Origin: Thermogutta sp039793925
Lineage (GTDB): Bacteria; Planctomycetota; Planctomycetia; Pirellulales; Thermoguttaceae
DNA length: 64,000 nt
Assembly (NCBI RefSeq): GCF_039793925.1
Contig: NZ_JBAMME010000017.1
Location: forward strand, 4,495 to 68,494
Direction of reading: 5' to 3'
Of the stretch, positions 26,748 to 36,345 are shown one piece after another; within the stretch, counting starts at the first letter, position 1, and each line of letters starts with the position of its first letter. The notes beneath the pieces were generated by a model that saw only the letters and a list, made by a program, of their open reading frames with translations, did not search any database and was not told where the DNA came from. Both the position numbers and the translations under genes were made by a program.

Positions 26748-29700
26748 ATGAGGATCCAGGCAAAACCGACACCACGAAAAGGCGTTGTCCTGCTTTTGAC
26801 GCTGGCGATCCTCTCGGTGTTTGGGCTGATTGTGCTGGCCTACGTGGTTCTGACGGGACACACGCGGAGAGGAGCGGAGGCCGCCAAACGCTTCCAGGAG
26901 CAGTACGATCCACCCGACCAGACTGTCATGCAGGTGGCCCTGGAAGTGATCCGCGGCTCTAATAATCCCCACTCCTCCATCTGGTGCCACAGCCTTCTGG
27001 AAGACGTCTACGGAGAAAAATGGGTGGCGGGGGCGATCACCGCAGCTCCCACGTTTGTACCAGTGGCTGGTGGACAGCTCTGGGGTTTTCCCCCTAATTT
27101 CCTAAATCCCGAACGATGGGTCGGGTGCCCGCTCACGTTCCTCACACCTCCTGTGGCCGGAATCACCACGCGAATCGTGGACTATGATGCCGTTAACAAT
27201 CGGCTTATCGTGGTGGCTCCCGAGAGCATTTCCTTTGCCGCTGTACAAAACAAACTGCAGAGTGGCCAGGTCATCAATTATCTCGTCGATGGTCGGGCGT
27301 TCTCGGGCACGGGCGTTGGATTTAATAACACGAATCGGCTTGCCGCCACCGATCCTGAGGGAATGCCTTATGCACTCACACCGAATGCCGCGGTCAGGCA
27401 ATTTCTGCAGCAATATGCGGGGCCTGACGGCGTGCCCGGCACCGCAGATGATGGCCTTCTCTCTGCCAACGAAGATTACGATGCGGCCGACTACCAGAAT
27501 ATGTTTCTGGCGATGGTGCTGCCTCACCCGGCCACCGGAGAGACGCTTGTGCCGGAACCGTCCTTCCATCGGGTGTCGCTTATCGCCTACTGGTTCAACC
27601 AGGCGATCAACGGCAACATCATTAATTGGGGGCCGGTGAGCGACCCGGCCGTAAGGTTCAATTACCTTCTTCGGCCCGAAACAATCCCCGACCCGCAATT
27701 GAAACGTCAAGTTGCACTGTTTGAGCGGAAATTCATTCTGCGACCACTTCGCGTATTTCACCCTAACTTCGATGGCAGTAATCCGACCTACCAGCTGGGG
27801 TTTGATGATACCAACAACGACGGTCAACCGGATTCGCTACTGAGCATCAATCCCAACTCGTGGCGATGGGACGTGGACAACGATGGCGATGGTGTGCCGG
27901 ATAGCGTCTGGGTCGATGTGGGGTTGCCCGTGCGGCAACTTCCCGACGGACGACGGTATAAACCTTTGGCCGCCATCCTCTGCGTGGATCTGGACGGCCG
28001 ACTCAACCTCAACGCGCACGGCTCGCTTGTCCAGGCTGATCCGCGGTATTATCAGCAGGACACCCTCAATGTGGACGGCGCTCCTTTGGGTGCGAACTGG
28101 ATTCTCGCCGCGGGACCGGACAGCAATGCCGATGCGTTCCCGGATGGCGAGAACCCTAGTGTCCTGTTTCCCAATCTCGCCACGGCGCCCGACGCGCTGC
28201 GGCACTGGTTCCGAGGGCTCGGCTTTGGCCCCGCGGAGATCAACCTCGGGCCACTCTTTGAATTGCTGACCAATAGTGGTGGCTCTCCCGGTCCCTGGCA
28301 GAATCTCTATGCTATCCTGCTTGTGGGAAGGACCGATCCGCTCCTGGGCCCGATCGTGGGCCGTTATGGAGAGCGAACACGCCTGATATCCCCACCGCCT
28401 CTTCCGGCAGCGGGAATGGCCGGGCAGCCTGACGCACTCTTGGCCAACAAATTCTTCACCTACCCGATCGACTGGCGGACCACGCTTCCTCAGCCATTCG
28501 GTCCAGGTAATCCTACCATCTACGGCAGCCCGCCCGACATGATGGGTGCCATGTGTGTCGGCCTTGATCTGCGTGGCCGACCGATTTATGTGCAACCGCA
28601 GAACCTCTGGGCGGCGGCAGTCACGGACAATCCCTACAAGATCAAACTGACTCGCCGTGGCGGAAAGGGCATCATCCAATCCGGCCAGCAGGACGCAGTG
28701 GATGCCCCATTCACACCGGCCGAACTGGAAGCGATCCTCCGCCCCTTCGACCAGGACAGCCGGGATCTCCCGCAGCGCCTCCGCAAGCTGATTCCCGATC
28801 TGGTGCGTGTGCGGCACATGATCACGACGGAGAGCTGGGACCTGCCAGTCGCCGCCCTGGCCGGGAGTTACCGCTGGCGCCAGCAACTGGGGAACCAACT
28901 CCTTCAGAGCATCGTTCAGCGGTTCAACCTCACCACACCGCAGGACCTGTGGGTGCTCTTCCCATCGGACGTGCTGGCCGGTCTGCGGCTCAACATCAAT
29001 CGGCCATTAGGAGATGGTCTTGATAACAACAATAACGGGGTCATCGACGAACCTGGCGAAGCCCTTGCCGGCCAGGATCAATGGGCCTACCGCACGGCCA
29101 CCGGCACGACCGGTGCCATTCCCTTCGATTACGACGGTGACGGCCTCCCCGGAGCCACTGAAGACCCCCACCAGGCTCTGGCCAGGCATCTCTACGTCCT
29201 TATGATGTCGGTGGCTGATTTGAATTTCCTCGATACCCTTACCGGCAGCCGCCTCAACACAGCTCGGATGATTGCCCAGTGGGCCGTTAACACTGTTGAT
29301 TTTCGCGATCGCGACTCAATCATGACGCGGTTTGTTTTCGACGAAAATCCGTTTGACGGCTGGAATCCAACCCCCGACCCGCAGCACACAGTGTGGGGCT
29401 GTGAACGGCCCGAACTCCTCATTACCGAAACACTCGCCTTCCATGACCGGCGCACGGAAGACCTGTCGGCTTACGGCTACGCATATCCCCCAAATGCCAA
29501 CGACCCTAAAGAAGAGGACCGGGGAGATCAGATAAAAGACCTAGATCAGCGTTATCGGCCGCAGGGCTCGCTGTTTATCGAGCTGTATAATCCCTGGTTT
29601 GAAAACGAACCCAGTCCCGGAGAATTCGACGATCCCAACAAGACCCAGCCGGAACCCCGGCCGGGGGTTGATCTGGCAAAACTGAATCCCGTCGGGCAGC

Positions 29701-32156
29701 CGATCTGGCGAATCATCGTCACTCGAGCAGATGCGGACCCGAACCAGCTCGGCCTGGCCAAGGATCCCGACGATCCTGATCCCGCCAAACGCCCGCAAAT
29801 CGAACGGGCCATCTATTTTGTTCCGCGACCCAACAATGGCTTTCCGGAAGAGGCCAACATCCCCGTCAGCTATTACCCCAGCAATACCTATGCGGGCGAG
29901 ATCGATAAGATTTTGCCGGGGCGGTATGCGGTAATTGGCCCGGCAGGCCGACCTGACGGCGACATCACATTCATCGGCTTTCAGCTTAATCAGGGCGATC
30001 CCAACACCGATCGATATATCCGCATCCTGAGGAACCAGGTCATCGTGGACAAAAACGGGGACACTGTACCTCCGGGCATCAATTCCCCTGTGGGTATTCG
30101 CATTGACCGGGGTTACGTCACGATCGGCGCTCTGGCCGGCGATAAGGAAATCCGGCTAAGCGTCTCCGAGCCCGCTACTGGATACGATGAGCTGGAAGCA
30201 ACAGAAACCGACGAGGCCGGCCAGCCTATCAAGTACAACCCCGCCACAGGACGCTATGAAGATCCTCCGGGATCGCCGCAGGTGATCGATCAACCCCTCG
30301 ATGCCCAGCGGACTGATCTCCAGGCGGATGAGGATTGGGATCAGCTCTTTGGGCACAATACAACCCGGACCCGATTCCGCGTCATTCACCTGCAGCGGCT
30401 GGCCGATCCTACTCAGCCCTATGATCCGATCCTCAATCCCTATCGGACAATCGATTCCGCGCCGGTGGATCTAACGTGCTTCAACAGCCGCACGAACGAC
30501 GAAGATTACTCCAAGGATGGCACCCAGCAGCTTGCTCCCGGCGATATTATGTTCCACACCCGTCAGCGCGGCGAGCGCAATGACGATCTACCGTCTCGGG
30601 ACAACAGCAATAACGTCGTTATCGAGGACATTAACCGCGATTTCATCCTGTGGAAACAGGAACCACTCGACAAACCGGTGGAGGATGACGGAGACACCGT
30701 GCCCATCGGAGTCTTCAACCGCAGGCTCAAGCACACACTGGGCTATTTGGGTGATCCTTTCGGTGGACCACGGCCGGGTCCGGCACCCTATAACGGTGAT
30801 CCACAACGTCCCTTCCCATGGCTCACGTGGCTCAATCGGCCTTACACCAGCGCCACAGAGCTTCTCCTGGTACCGGCTTTGCCCAGTTCGCGGTTACTCG
30901 CCTATGATTCCAACAATTACTACAAGTACTACCGCGTGCCACGGGAGGGCACAAATCCCGCACAGGACCTCAATCCTTACCAACCAAATCCCCAAGCCGA
31001 CCCGATCAGCGACCCGGCGGCTGCTTACGATCCCTATCCTCACCTGACCAATTACTTCTGGTCTGTTGGTGCGGGCACGGGCAACAGTCCGACGGCCCCT
31101 GAGTTCCATCGTGTCCTGGAATTCGTGCGGGTGCCCTCCCCGTTCGTGGATACGGAACTCCAGTTGAATCCGGAGAAAGCACAACGTATTTCGCCTCCGG
31201 CTCCGCCGGGCTCTCCGCCCCATCGTTTCACCCCACCCAACCACACAATTCCGTACTTCCGGGACCCGGGGCGCATCAATTTGAATACCGTTTATGCACC
31301 TCAGGTGTGGGCGGGACTGATGAACCGGCCCGAGCTCATGCTCAATCCTCCCGCCAACTGGTTTGATACCACGCATCCTTATGTCACACTGTGGCACGAG
31401 TTTCTGGACAGCCGCCGGGGATTCTATGTGCCGCCCAATCAGGGCTTCCCAAGCTTACCCCCCAGCGTCCCCAACAGTGGCTCTCTAATGCCGGACTCAT
31501 ACACCCGACTTCTCGTCAATAACCCGGACTATCCCACCCGGTTTGGCAATCCTTTCCGCAGCTTCGGCGGGTTCAGCAACGTTCCGCCCACAAGTCCGGT
31601 GAATCCCACCAACCCGACTCTCCAGGACATCATTGGCCGGGAGGTAAACGCTACACTGCTGCGCGAAAAGGTCGTCCCAAATCCCAATACGGGGCAAATG
31701 GAATTCACCCACGTCCCCCTGTTCCAGGCGCCCAGCACCGATCCGCAGAATCCCTCACAAAACCATGAATACGAGTACTGCGACATCAATCGCAATCCGT
31801 TCTTCCGCTACCGGGACCTCATGCGACTGGGCAACCTTGTCACCACGCGGTCCAATGTCTATGCCATTTGGGTGACCATCGGCTACTTCGACGTGCAGCC
31901 CGTTGCTGAGGTCATGCAACCAGATCCCCAGGCACCGGGCAACTACCTGGTGAACGGTGTCAGCCTCTCTCCACAGGAGATTCTTGACATCTATCCCGAC
32001 GGATACACGCTGGGACAGGAGCTGGGCAGTGACACCGGCGACATCAAACGGCATCGCGGATTTTTCCTCTTCGACCGTTCGATCCCGGTCGGCTTCCGCC
32101 GGGGCTACGATCTCAACGTCGATCAGGGACTGTTGATCAAGCGGATCATTGAATAA
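26748..32156 (+). CDS. Giant pilus-locus protein with class-III-like anchor and many DxDxDG loops
   Basis: A 1,802-residue protein that closes the pseudopilin operon. The N-terminus MRIQAKPTPRKGVVLLLTLAILSVFGLIVLAYVVLTGHTRRGAE is a basic leader plus one hydrophobic helix, as in PilX/GspK minor pilins, but without Glu +5. The long exported part contains repeated Asp-rich loops that look like calcium-binding motifs: TNNDGQPDS, DVDNDGDGVPDS, NADAFPDG, LDNNNNGVIDEPG and DYDGDGLPG. It also carries RLNLNAHGS and GRINLNT motifs. GspK proteins also sit at the end of pseudopilin operons and bind calcium but are about 300-350 residues, so this is more than five times larger. It may be a pseudopilus tip or adhesin. 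The ATG at 26748 is preferred to TTG 26733. Confidence 0.85.
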   Translation: MRIQAKPTPRKGVVLLLTLAILSVFGLIVLAYVVLTGHTRRGAEAAKRFQEQYDPPDQTVMQVALEVIRGSNNPHSSIWCHSLLEDVYGEKWVAGAITAAPTFVPVAGGQLWGFPPNFLNPERWVGCPLTFLTPPVAGITTRIVDYDAVNNRLIVVAPESISFAAVQNKLQSGQVINYLVDGRAFSGTGVGFNNTNRLAATDPEGMPYALTPNAAVRQFLQQYAGPDGVPGTADDGLLSANEDYDAADYQNMFLAMVLPHPATGETLVPEPSFHRVSLIAYWFNQAINGNIINWGPVSDPAVRFNYLLRPETIPDPQLKRQVALFERKFILRPLRVFHPNFDGSNPTYQLGFDDTNNDGQPDSLLSINPNSWRWDVDNDGDGVPDSVWVDVGLPVRQLPDGRRYKPLAAILCVDLDGRLNLNAHGSLVQADPRYYQQDTLNVDGAPLGANWILAAGPDSNADAFPDGENPSVLFPNLATAPDALRHWFRGLGFGPAEINLGPLFELLTNSGGSPGPWQNLYAILLVGRTDPLLGPIVGRYGERTRLISPPPLPAAGMAGQPDALLANKFFTYPIDWRTTLPQPFGPGNPTIYGSPPDMMGAMCVGLDLRGRPIYVQPQNLWAAAVTDNPYKIKLTRRGGKGIIQSGQQDAVDAPFTPAELEAILRPFDQDSRDLPQRLRKLIPDLVRVRHMITTESWDLPVAALAGSYRWRQQLGNQLLQSIVQRFNLTTPQDLWVLFPSDVLAGLRLNINRPLGDGLDNNNNGVIDEPGEALAGQDQWAYRTATGTTGAIPFDYDGDGLPGATEDPHQALARHLYVLMMSVADLNFLDTLTGSRLNTARMIAQWAVNTVDFRDRDSIMTRFVFDENPFDGWNPTPDPQHTVWGCERPELLITETLAFHDRRTEDLSAYGYAYPPNANDPKEEDRGDQIKDLDQRYRPQGSLFIELYNPWFENEPSPGEFDDPNKTQPEPRPGVDLAKLNPVGQPIWRIIVTRADADPNQLGLAKDPDDPDPAKRPQIERAIYFVPRPNNGFPEEANIPVSYYPSNTYAGEIDKILPGRYAVIGPAGRPDGDITFIGFQLNQGDPNTDRYIRILRNQVIVDKNGDTVPPGINSPVGIRIDRGYVTIGALAGDKEIRLSVSEPATGYDELEATETDEAGQPIKYNPATGRYEDPPGSPQVIDQPLDAQRTDLQADEDWDQLFGHNTTRTRFRVIHLQRLADPTQPYDPILNPYRTIDSAPVDLTCFNSRTNDEDYSKDGTQQLAPGDIMFHTRQRGERNDDLPSRDNSNNVVIEDINRDFILWKQEPLDKPVEDDGDTVPIGVFNRRLKHTLGYLGDPFGGPRPGPAPYNGDPQRPFPWLTWLNRPYTSATELLLVPALPSSRLLAYDSNNYYKYYRVPREGTNPAQDLNPYQPNPQADPISDPAAAYDPYPHLTNYFWSVGAGTGNSPTAPEFHRVLEFVRVPSPFVDTELQLNPEKAQRISPPAPPGSPPHRFTPPNHTIPYFRDPGRINLNTVYAPQVWAGLMNRPELMLNPPANWFDTTHPYVTLWHEFLDSRRGFYVPPNQGFPSLPPSVPNSGSLMPDSYTRLLVNNPDYPTRFGNPFRSFGGFSNVPPTSPVNPTNPTLQDIIGREVNATLLREKVVPNPNTGQMEFTHVPLFQAPSTDPQNPSQNHEYEYCDINRNPFFRYRDLMRLGNLVTTRSNVYAIWVTIGYFDVQPVAEVMQPDPQAPGNYLVNGVSLSPQEILDIYPDGYTLGQELGSDTGDIKRHRGFFLFDRSIPVGFRRGYDLNVDQGLLIKRIIE

Positions 32157-32195
32157 CGACCGCACCTTAACGGACGGCAAAGGAAAGGAGGCCGA

Positions 32196-32966
32196 TTGGC
32201 GGTGACACAGGCGGGCGATTTCCATCCTCCCCCCGACGAATCCCTTCCGGAAGAAGCGGTGACGCTGGAGGACCTGGCTCGGGCGTTTGCCGAGGCCACC
32301 GGTCAGTCTTTGAGCAACCAGGCTCCCTCCGCTGAGGCAAGCCCTCCAGAGACCGAATCCAAAGCCCCCTCTTCTGACAGCCAACCCGTCGGTGCACCGG
32401 CGACACCGTCGGCTGTGCCTGTCAACCCCAAAAGTATTTTGGAGGCCCTCCTTTTCGTGGGGCATCCCCGCAACGAGTCACTGTCCCCCGGCCAGGCCGC
32501 CGAAATCATGCGCGGTGTTCGCCCCGACGAGATCGCAGGGCTTGTTGCCGAGCTTAACGCCCAGTACGAGGCGAGCGGTCGGCCCTATCGAGTCGTCTTC
32601 GAGCAGGGCGGTTACCGCATGAAGCTCCTCCCCGAATTCGACAGCCTCCGCGAGGGTTTCTTCGGCAAGGTCCGGCAGGTGCGGCTTTCTCAGCAGGCCC
32701 TGGAAGTTTTGGCGATCGTGGCCTATCGTCAGCCAGTCACTGTGAAAGAAGTGAACCGGCTGCGGGGAAAACCGAGCGGGGCGATCCTCGCGCAGCTTGT
32801 GCGGCGGGATCTCATCTCCGTCACCTATCCCGATGGCGACGCTCGAAAAAGCACCGCGCAATACCGCACCACGCCGCGATTTCTGGAGCTTTTCAAACTG
32901 CAGAGTCTGGAAGATTTGCCGCAACTGGGTGGAGGAGACTGGTCCGACGATGACTTCGGCTCATGA
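32196..32966 (+). CDS. scpB: Segregation and condensation protein B
   Basis: A 256-residue kleisin-associated winged-helix protein of the SMC-ScpA-ScpB complex for chromosome organisation. The family region runs from about residue 80 (SILEALLFVGHPRNESLSPGQAAEIMRGV) through the second winged helix (LSQQALEVLAIVAYRQPVTVKEVNRLRGKPSGAILAQLVRRDLI) to RTTPRFLELFKLQSLEDLPQL. The first 75 residues are a Pro/Ser/Glu-rich extension not found in compact ScpB proteins. A full AAAGGAGG (32184-32191) lies 4 bases before TTG 32196 and 10 before GTG 32202, and either may be the start. No scpA or smc is nearby. The 39-base gap to the pilus operon suggests read-through. Confidence 0.92.
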   Translation: MAVTQAGDFHPPPDESLPEEAVTLEDLARAFAEATGQSLSNQAPSAEASPPETESKAPSSDSQPVGAPATPSAVPVNPKSILEALLFVGHPRNESLSPGQAAEIMRGVRPDEIAGLVAELNAQYEASGRPYRVVFEQGGYRMKLLPEFDSLREGFFGKVRQVRLSQQALEVLAIVAYRQPVTVKEVNRLRGKPSGAILAQLVRRDLISVTYPDGDARKSTAQYRTTPRFLELFKLQSLEDLPQLGGGDWSDDDFGS

Positions 32967-33000
32967 GTCGCGTCACCAGCACGCTTTTTGAGAGTCGGCA

Positions 33001-33885
33001 TCACTCCACTTTTCCGCGACGGTGATCGAATTCCTTCCGAAGTTGCTCGAATTGCGCGGAAAGGGAATCGAGAAAGGCGTCACCCGTCCCCGTTAGACGG
33101 GCCTCCAGCGGCTCGTAGGGAATGACCCGCGGTGCGGCCGATTCGTGTTCCTCATGTCCCTCCGGCAAGGGCTCCACGTGACGGTCGAGAAGCACCTCGA
33201 TCAGTCGGCGGAACTGGCGGATCTCACCAGCCCAGCGATTTCGTTCTTCAATAAGCTGTCGCCGCTGATCAGCCAGCATTTCCAGCCACTCCATCGCGCG
33301 ATGTCGGAGGATGCTGACCTCCGCTTCCAGGAGGTCTTTCTGACGCTGTACCTCGGCCAGTTGCTTTTCCAGATCCTCGACTTTCTGCTGCCAGTGAGCC
33401 AGTTCACGCTGGGAGATTGTTTGTTCCGAAGATGAAGTGGCGGTCACCGGTTGTGCGGCAGCGCGGAGTTCGCTGACCAATTCGCGGAGCCTGGCGAGCT
33501 CCTTTTCGTGGTCCCCTGACTGCAGGAGCCGCCGCTGCCACTCTTCTTCTCGAGCCTGCAACTCCCGGGCGCGGCGTTCGACTTCGGCCGCTCGAATCTC
33601 AGTTTGCTCCCGGAGACGCGCAAGTTCCTCCTGCGCTTCTCGGTACCGTGCCAGCGAGGCCGCCACCTCTTGCTCTCTTTGAGCGAGTGCGGATTCCCGA
33701 TCCCGCAGTCCCGCTTCACGTTCAGCCTGGATTTTCCGCCAGTCCTCAACCGCCGCTCCCAGTTCTTGAAAGGCATCCTCCATGACGGCCTGCAGCTCCC
33801 GCTGGCCAGCAAGCATTTCGTTGAGCCAGCGGTCCACCGCCTCGCGGGGCTCCATGCTGCCAGGGGTGTGCCGAGGGGATTCCAT
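33001..33885 (-). CDS. Long coiled-coil protein
   Basis: A 294-residue protein rich in Glu, Gln, Arg and Leu. Residues about 30-235 form a nearly continuous heptad pattern (EREAGLRDRESALAQREQEVAASLARYREAQEELARLREQ and the QKVEDLEKQLAEVQRQKDLLEAEV region), with a short break near residue 145 (PVTATSSSEQ). There is no signal peptide or membrane segment. The C-terminal 50 residues (VIPYEPLEARLTGTGDAFLDSLSAQFEQLRKEFD) are ordered-looking. It is convergent with scpB, 34 bases apart. A structural or scaffold role is possible but no function is known. Confidence 0.75.
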   Translation of the reverse strand: MESPRHTPGSMEPREAVDRWLNEMLAGQRELQAVMEDAFQELGAAVEDWRKIQAEREAGLRDRESALAQREQEVAASLARYREAQEELARLREQTEIRAAEVERRARELQAREEEWQRRLLQSGDHEKELARLRELVSELRAAAQPVTATSSSEQTISQRELAHWQQKVEDLEKQLAEVQRQKDLLEAEVSILRHRAMEWLEMLADQRRQLIEERNRWAGEIRQFRRLIEVLLDRHVEPLPEGHEEHESAAPRVIPYEPLEARLTGTGDAFLDSLSAQFEQLRKEFDHRRGKVE

Positions 33886-34343
33886 AGACAATCAGAAGTT
33901 GTTTCCAAGTGGCGAAACGCTCCACCGCGCGCGGGGATAGCCCTTTTCGGCTTCGGAATCGCCACGACAGAGGAAACTCTGTGAGTACCCGGTCGCTGTA
34001 CCCTCCGATTCGAAAAGATTGGTCGACGCAATCGTTGCCGACCTTTACTGTTATTCTCAGTCGCAGTGAAAACGATTCACAGCCAACACGTGAGGCGACG
34101 AATCCCGTCTCATGGCAGGCATCGCGTCCGCGGGGAAATCTACACCGCGAACGCTAGCCCTCTTATTCTTCCCCACAACTTCGATGACCGTTCCACTCGC
34201 TATGAGTACTCTAGGTCACAAAACATGGCACGGCAAGTGCACGCCGTTTGATTTTTATCCGCCGTAGTGTTAAAACTAGCAACAACTTCCGTCCTTCACC
34301 AACCTTGTGACTCTCCCTTTCGATCGCATGAGGAGGCATCCCC
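33886..34343. other. Intergenic region, 458 bases
   Basis: A divergent promoter region between the coiled-coil gene and the Gfo/Idh/MocA gene. It is AT-richer toward 34150-34300. I see no RNA gene, hairpin repeat or clear operator. A very good ribosome-binding site (GAGGAGG) lies at its right end before 34344. Confidence 0.45.
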
Positions 34344-35669
34344 ATGAACGAGTTTCCCACCCAGCGCACACGGGACACACGGCGGAATTTCCTCAAGAAC
34401 GGCTCGCTGGCCACAGGTCTGGTTTTGTTGTCGCAGAACATTCCGGCTGTGCACGCCGCAGGGAGCGACGTCATAAAGATTGCCCTTTCCGGATGCGGCG
34501 GCCGGGGAACAGGCGCGGCAGCCGATGCGCTGTCGAACAAAGCCGGCGTGCAGGTCCGGCTCATTGCTCTCCATGACGCCTTTCCCGAACGAGTGGAAGC
34601 ATGTTTCCAGGCCCTGAAAGGCCGGTTCGGCGATCAGGTGGACGTTCCCCCGGAGCGCCGCTTCACCGACCTGGACGGTTATCAAAAGCTCATGGAAACC
34701 GACGCCGATATTGTCCTTCTTTGCAGTCCGCCGGGATTTCGGCCGATTCATTACGAGGCTGCTGTTAAAGCCGGAAAACACGTGTTCATGGAAAAGCCCC
34801 TGGCCGTGGATGCTCCGGGTGTCCGCCGCATCATGGCCACCAACGAAGAGGCCAAGAAAAAAGGTCTCCGCGTGGCGGTGGGGCACCACCTCCGACACGA
34901 GATCAAACACAAGGAAATGATCCGCCGTATCTGGGATGGCGAGATCGGACGAATCAAATACATGCGGGCATACTTCAACTCCAGTGGTGTCTGGGTGCGC
35001 CCCCGCAAACCAGGACAGACCGAGATGCAGTACCAGGTCAATAACTGGTACTACTTCACCTGGCTGTCCGGTGACCACATCGTGGAACAGCACGTCCACG
35101 ATCTCGATGTCCTCAACTGGATGATGGGCAACAAGCATCCAGTCTCCGCGCAGGGGATGGGCGGCCGCCAGTTCCGCATCGGAAAAGATTACGGAGAAAT
35201 TTACGATCATCACGCCGTGGAATTCACCTACGAGGATGGTACCCGCGCTTACAGTTACTGCCGCCACATTCCTGGGTGCTGGGACAGTTTCTCCGAACAC
35301 GCTCACGGAACAAAGGGCTACGTGAGCATCGAGGGCCACGGCCACGCCATCATCCACGTGGAAGGGAAAGAACCTCTGAGAATCGAGCGCGGCCCGGATG
35401 GACATCAGCTGGAATGGAACGACTTTCTCGCCGCTTTCCAGGCAGGACAACCTTATAACGAAGTCGACCACACCGTCCTGGGAACCATGACCGCCATCCT
35501 GGGGCGCATGGCGACCTATTCCGGCCAGATCGTCACATGGGATGAGGCGATCAATTCGAAGGTGGATCTGTCACCGTCGGGCTACACGTGGGACAGCATC
35601 CCGCAACCCAAACCGGGCCCAGACGGGATCTACCCCTGCGCCATGCCAGGCCAAACGAAAGCTTACTAA
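34344..35669 (+). CDS. TAT-exported Gfo/Idh/MocA family oxidoreductase
   Basis: A 441-residue dehydrogenase. The N-terminus TRRNFLKNGSLATGLVLL is a twin-arginine signal, so the folded protein with bound cofactor is probably exported. The Rossmann domain starts IKIALSGCGGRGTGAA, a slightly altered GxGxxG. The EKP motif typical of the family is present (HVFMEKPLAVD), followed by the substrate domain with RVAVGHHLRHEIKHKEMI and WYYFTWLSGDHIVEQHVHDLDVLNW. The family uses NAD(P) to oxidise or rearrange sugars and inositols. Such exported members are abundant in planctomycetes that degrade polysaccharides. Substrate unknown. Confidence 0.93.
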   Translation: MNEFPTQRTRDTRRNFLKNGSLATGLVLLSQNIPAVHAAGSDVIKIALSGCGGRGTGAAADALSNKAGVQVRLIALHDAFPERVEACFQALKGRFGDQVDVPPERRFTDLDGYQKLMETDADIVLLCSPPGFRPIHYEAAVKAGKHVFMEKPLAVDAPGVRRIMATNEEAKKKGLRVAVGHHLRHEIKHKEMIRRIWDGEIGRIKYMRAYFNSSGVWVRPRKPGQTEMQYQVNNWYYFTWLSGDHIVEQHVHDLDVLNWMMGNKHPVSAQGMGGRQFRIGKDYGEIYDHHAVEFTYEDGTRAYSYCRHIPGCWDSFSEHAHGTKGYVSIEGHGHAIIHVEGKEPLRIERGPDGHQLEWNDFLAAFQAGQPYNEVDHTVLGTMTAILGRMATYSGQIVTWDEAINSKVDLSPSGYTWDSIPQPKPGPDGIYPCAMPGQTKAY

Positions 35670-35723
35670 GGCAACTCCCGGTGTAGTGCGTGTGGCCTCG
35701 AAGTATTACTGGCCTCCAGCAAG

Positions 35724-36335
35724 TCACTTAGAATCCGCCGACGACGGCGATTCGGCGCTACTGGGGCCAGATCGAGGTAGAGTCTGCGCGGTCGGGATGA
35801 GCCGACCAAAACACCGCTCGTAGAGTGCCGTCCACGGGGAACCATCCCGCCCACCTGCGGCCAGGGTCACAAAATCGACGTGGTCCTCCCACAGTTCAGG
35901 TTCGCAGAATACCCGGGCCGGAGGATAAATTTTTTCCTGGCGAATCCATCGCCAAAGCTCCCAGATCTGTCGCCATCCCAGTCGGTGCACCCAGCAAAGT
36001 TCCAAAAAGAGAAGCCAGCGGCTATTGTAAGGGCGGCGATTCCGGAATCGCTCCACCACCCACGCGACCGCCCCCAGCATCACGATAAACACCAGAAGTC
36101 CCAAGAGATACCAGTACCATTGGGTTGAGGGGACCAGTTCTCCCGCCTGCCGCCGCTGGAACTCTCGCCGCAGGAATTCCAGTGGAGCCCTGCGTTGGCC
36201 CCATGCCTCGGCGCTAGAGAACAAAAATCCGAAAACCAGTGCCAATAGGCCGTGCCCCAGAAGAGCAGCCTGCCGCGTGATTCCCTGATACAACTGGCAA
36301 AGTGGTAAAGGCAAGAGATTTCGTTTACGCACCAT
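35724..36335 (-). CDS. Hypothetical membrane protein
   Basis: A 203-residue protein with two membrane segments (QAALLGHGLLALVFGFLF about residues 21-38, which could also be a signal peptide, and YWYLLGLLVFIVMLGAVAWVVE about 74-95) separated by a basic loop and followed by a Trp-rich soluble domain (WLLFLELCWVHRLGWRQIWELWRWIRQ). No named family is recognised. The ATG at 36335 lies 10 bases after the HEAT-repeat gene's stop, so the two form an operon. A longer in-frame extension into that gene is unlikely to be translated. Confidence 0.7.
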   Translation of the reverse strand: MVRKRNLLPLPLCQLYQGITRQAALLGHGLLALVFGFLFSSAEAWGQRRAPLEFLRREFQRRQAGELVPSTQWYWYLLGLLVFIVMLGAVAWVVERFRNRRPYNSRWLLFLELCWVHRLGWRQIWELWRWIRQEKIYPPARVFCEPELWEDHVDFVTLAAGGRDGSPWTALYERCFGRLIPTAQTLPRSGPSSAESPSSADSK

Positions 36336-36345
36336 GGTGACCGTC

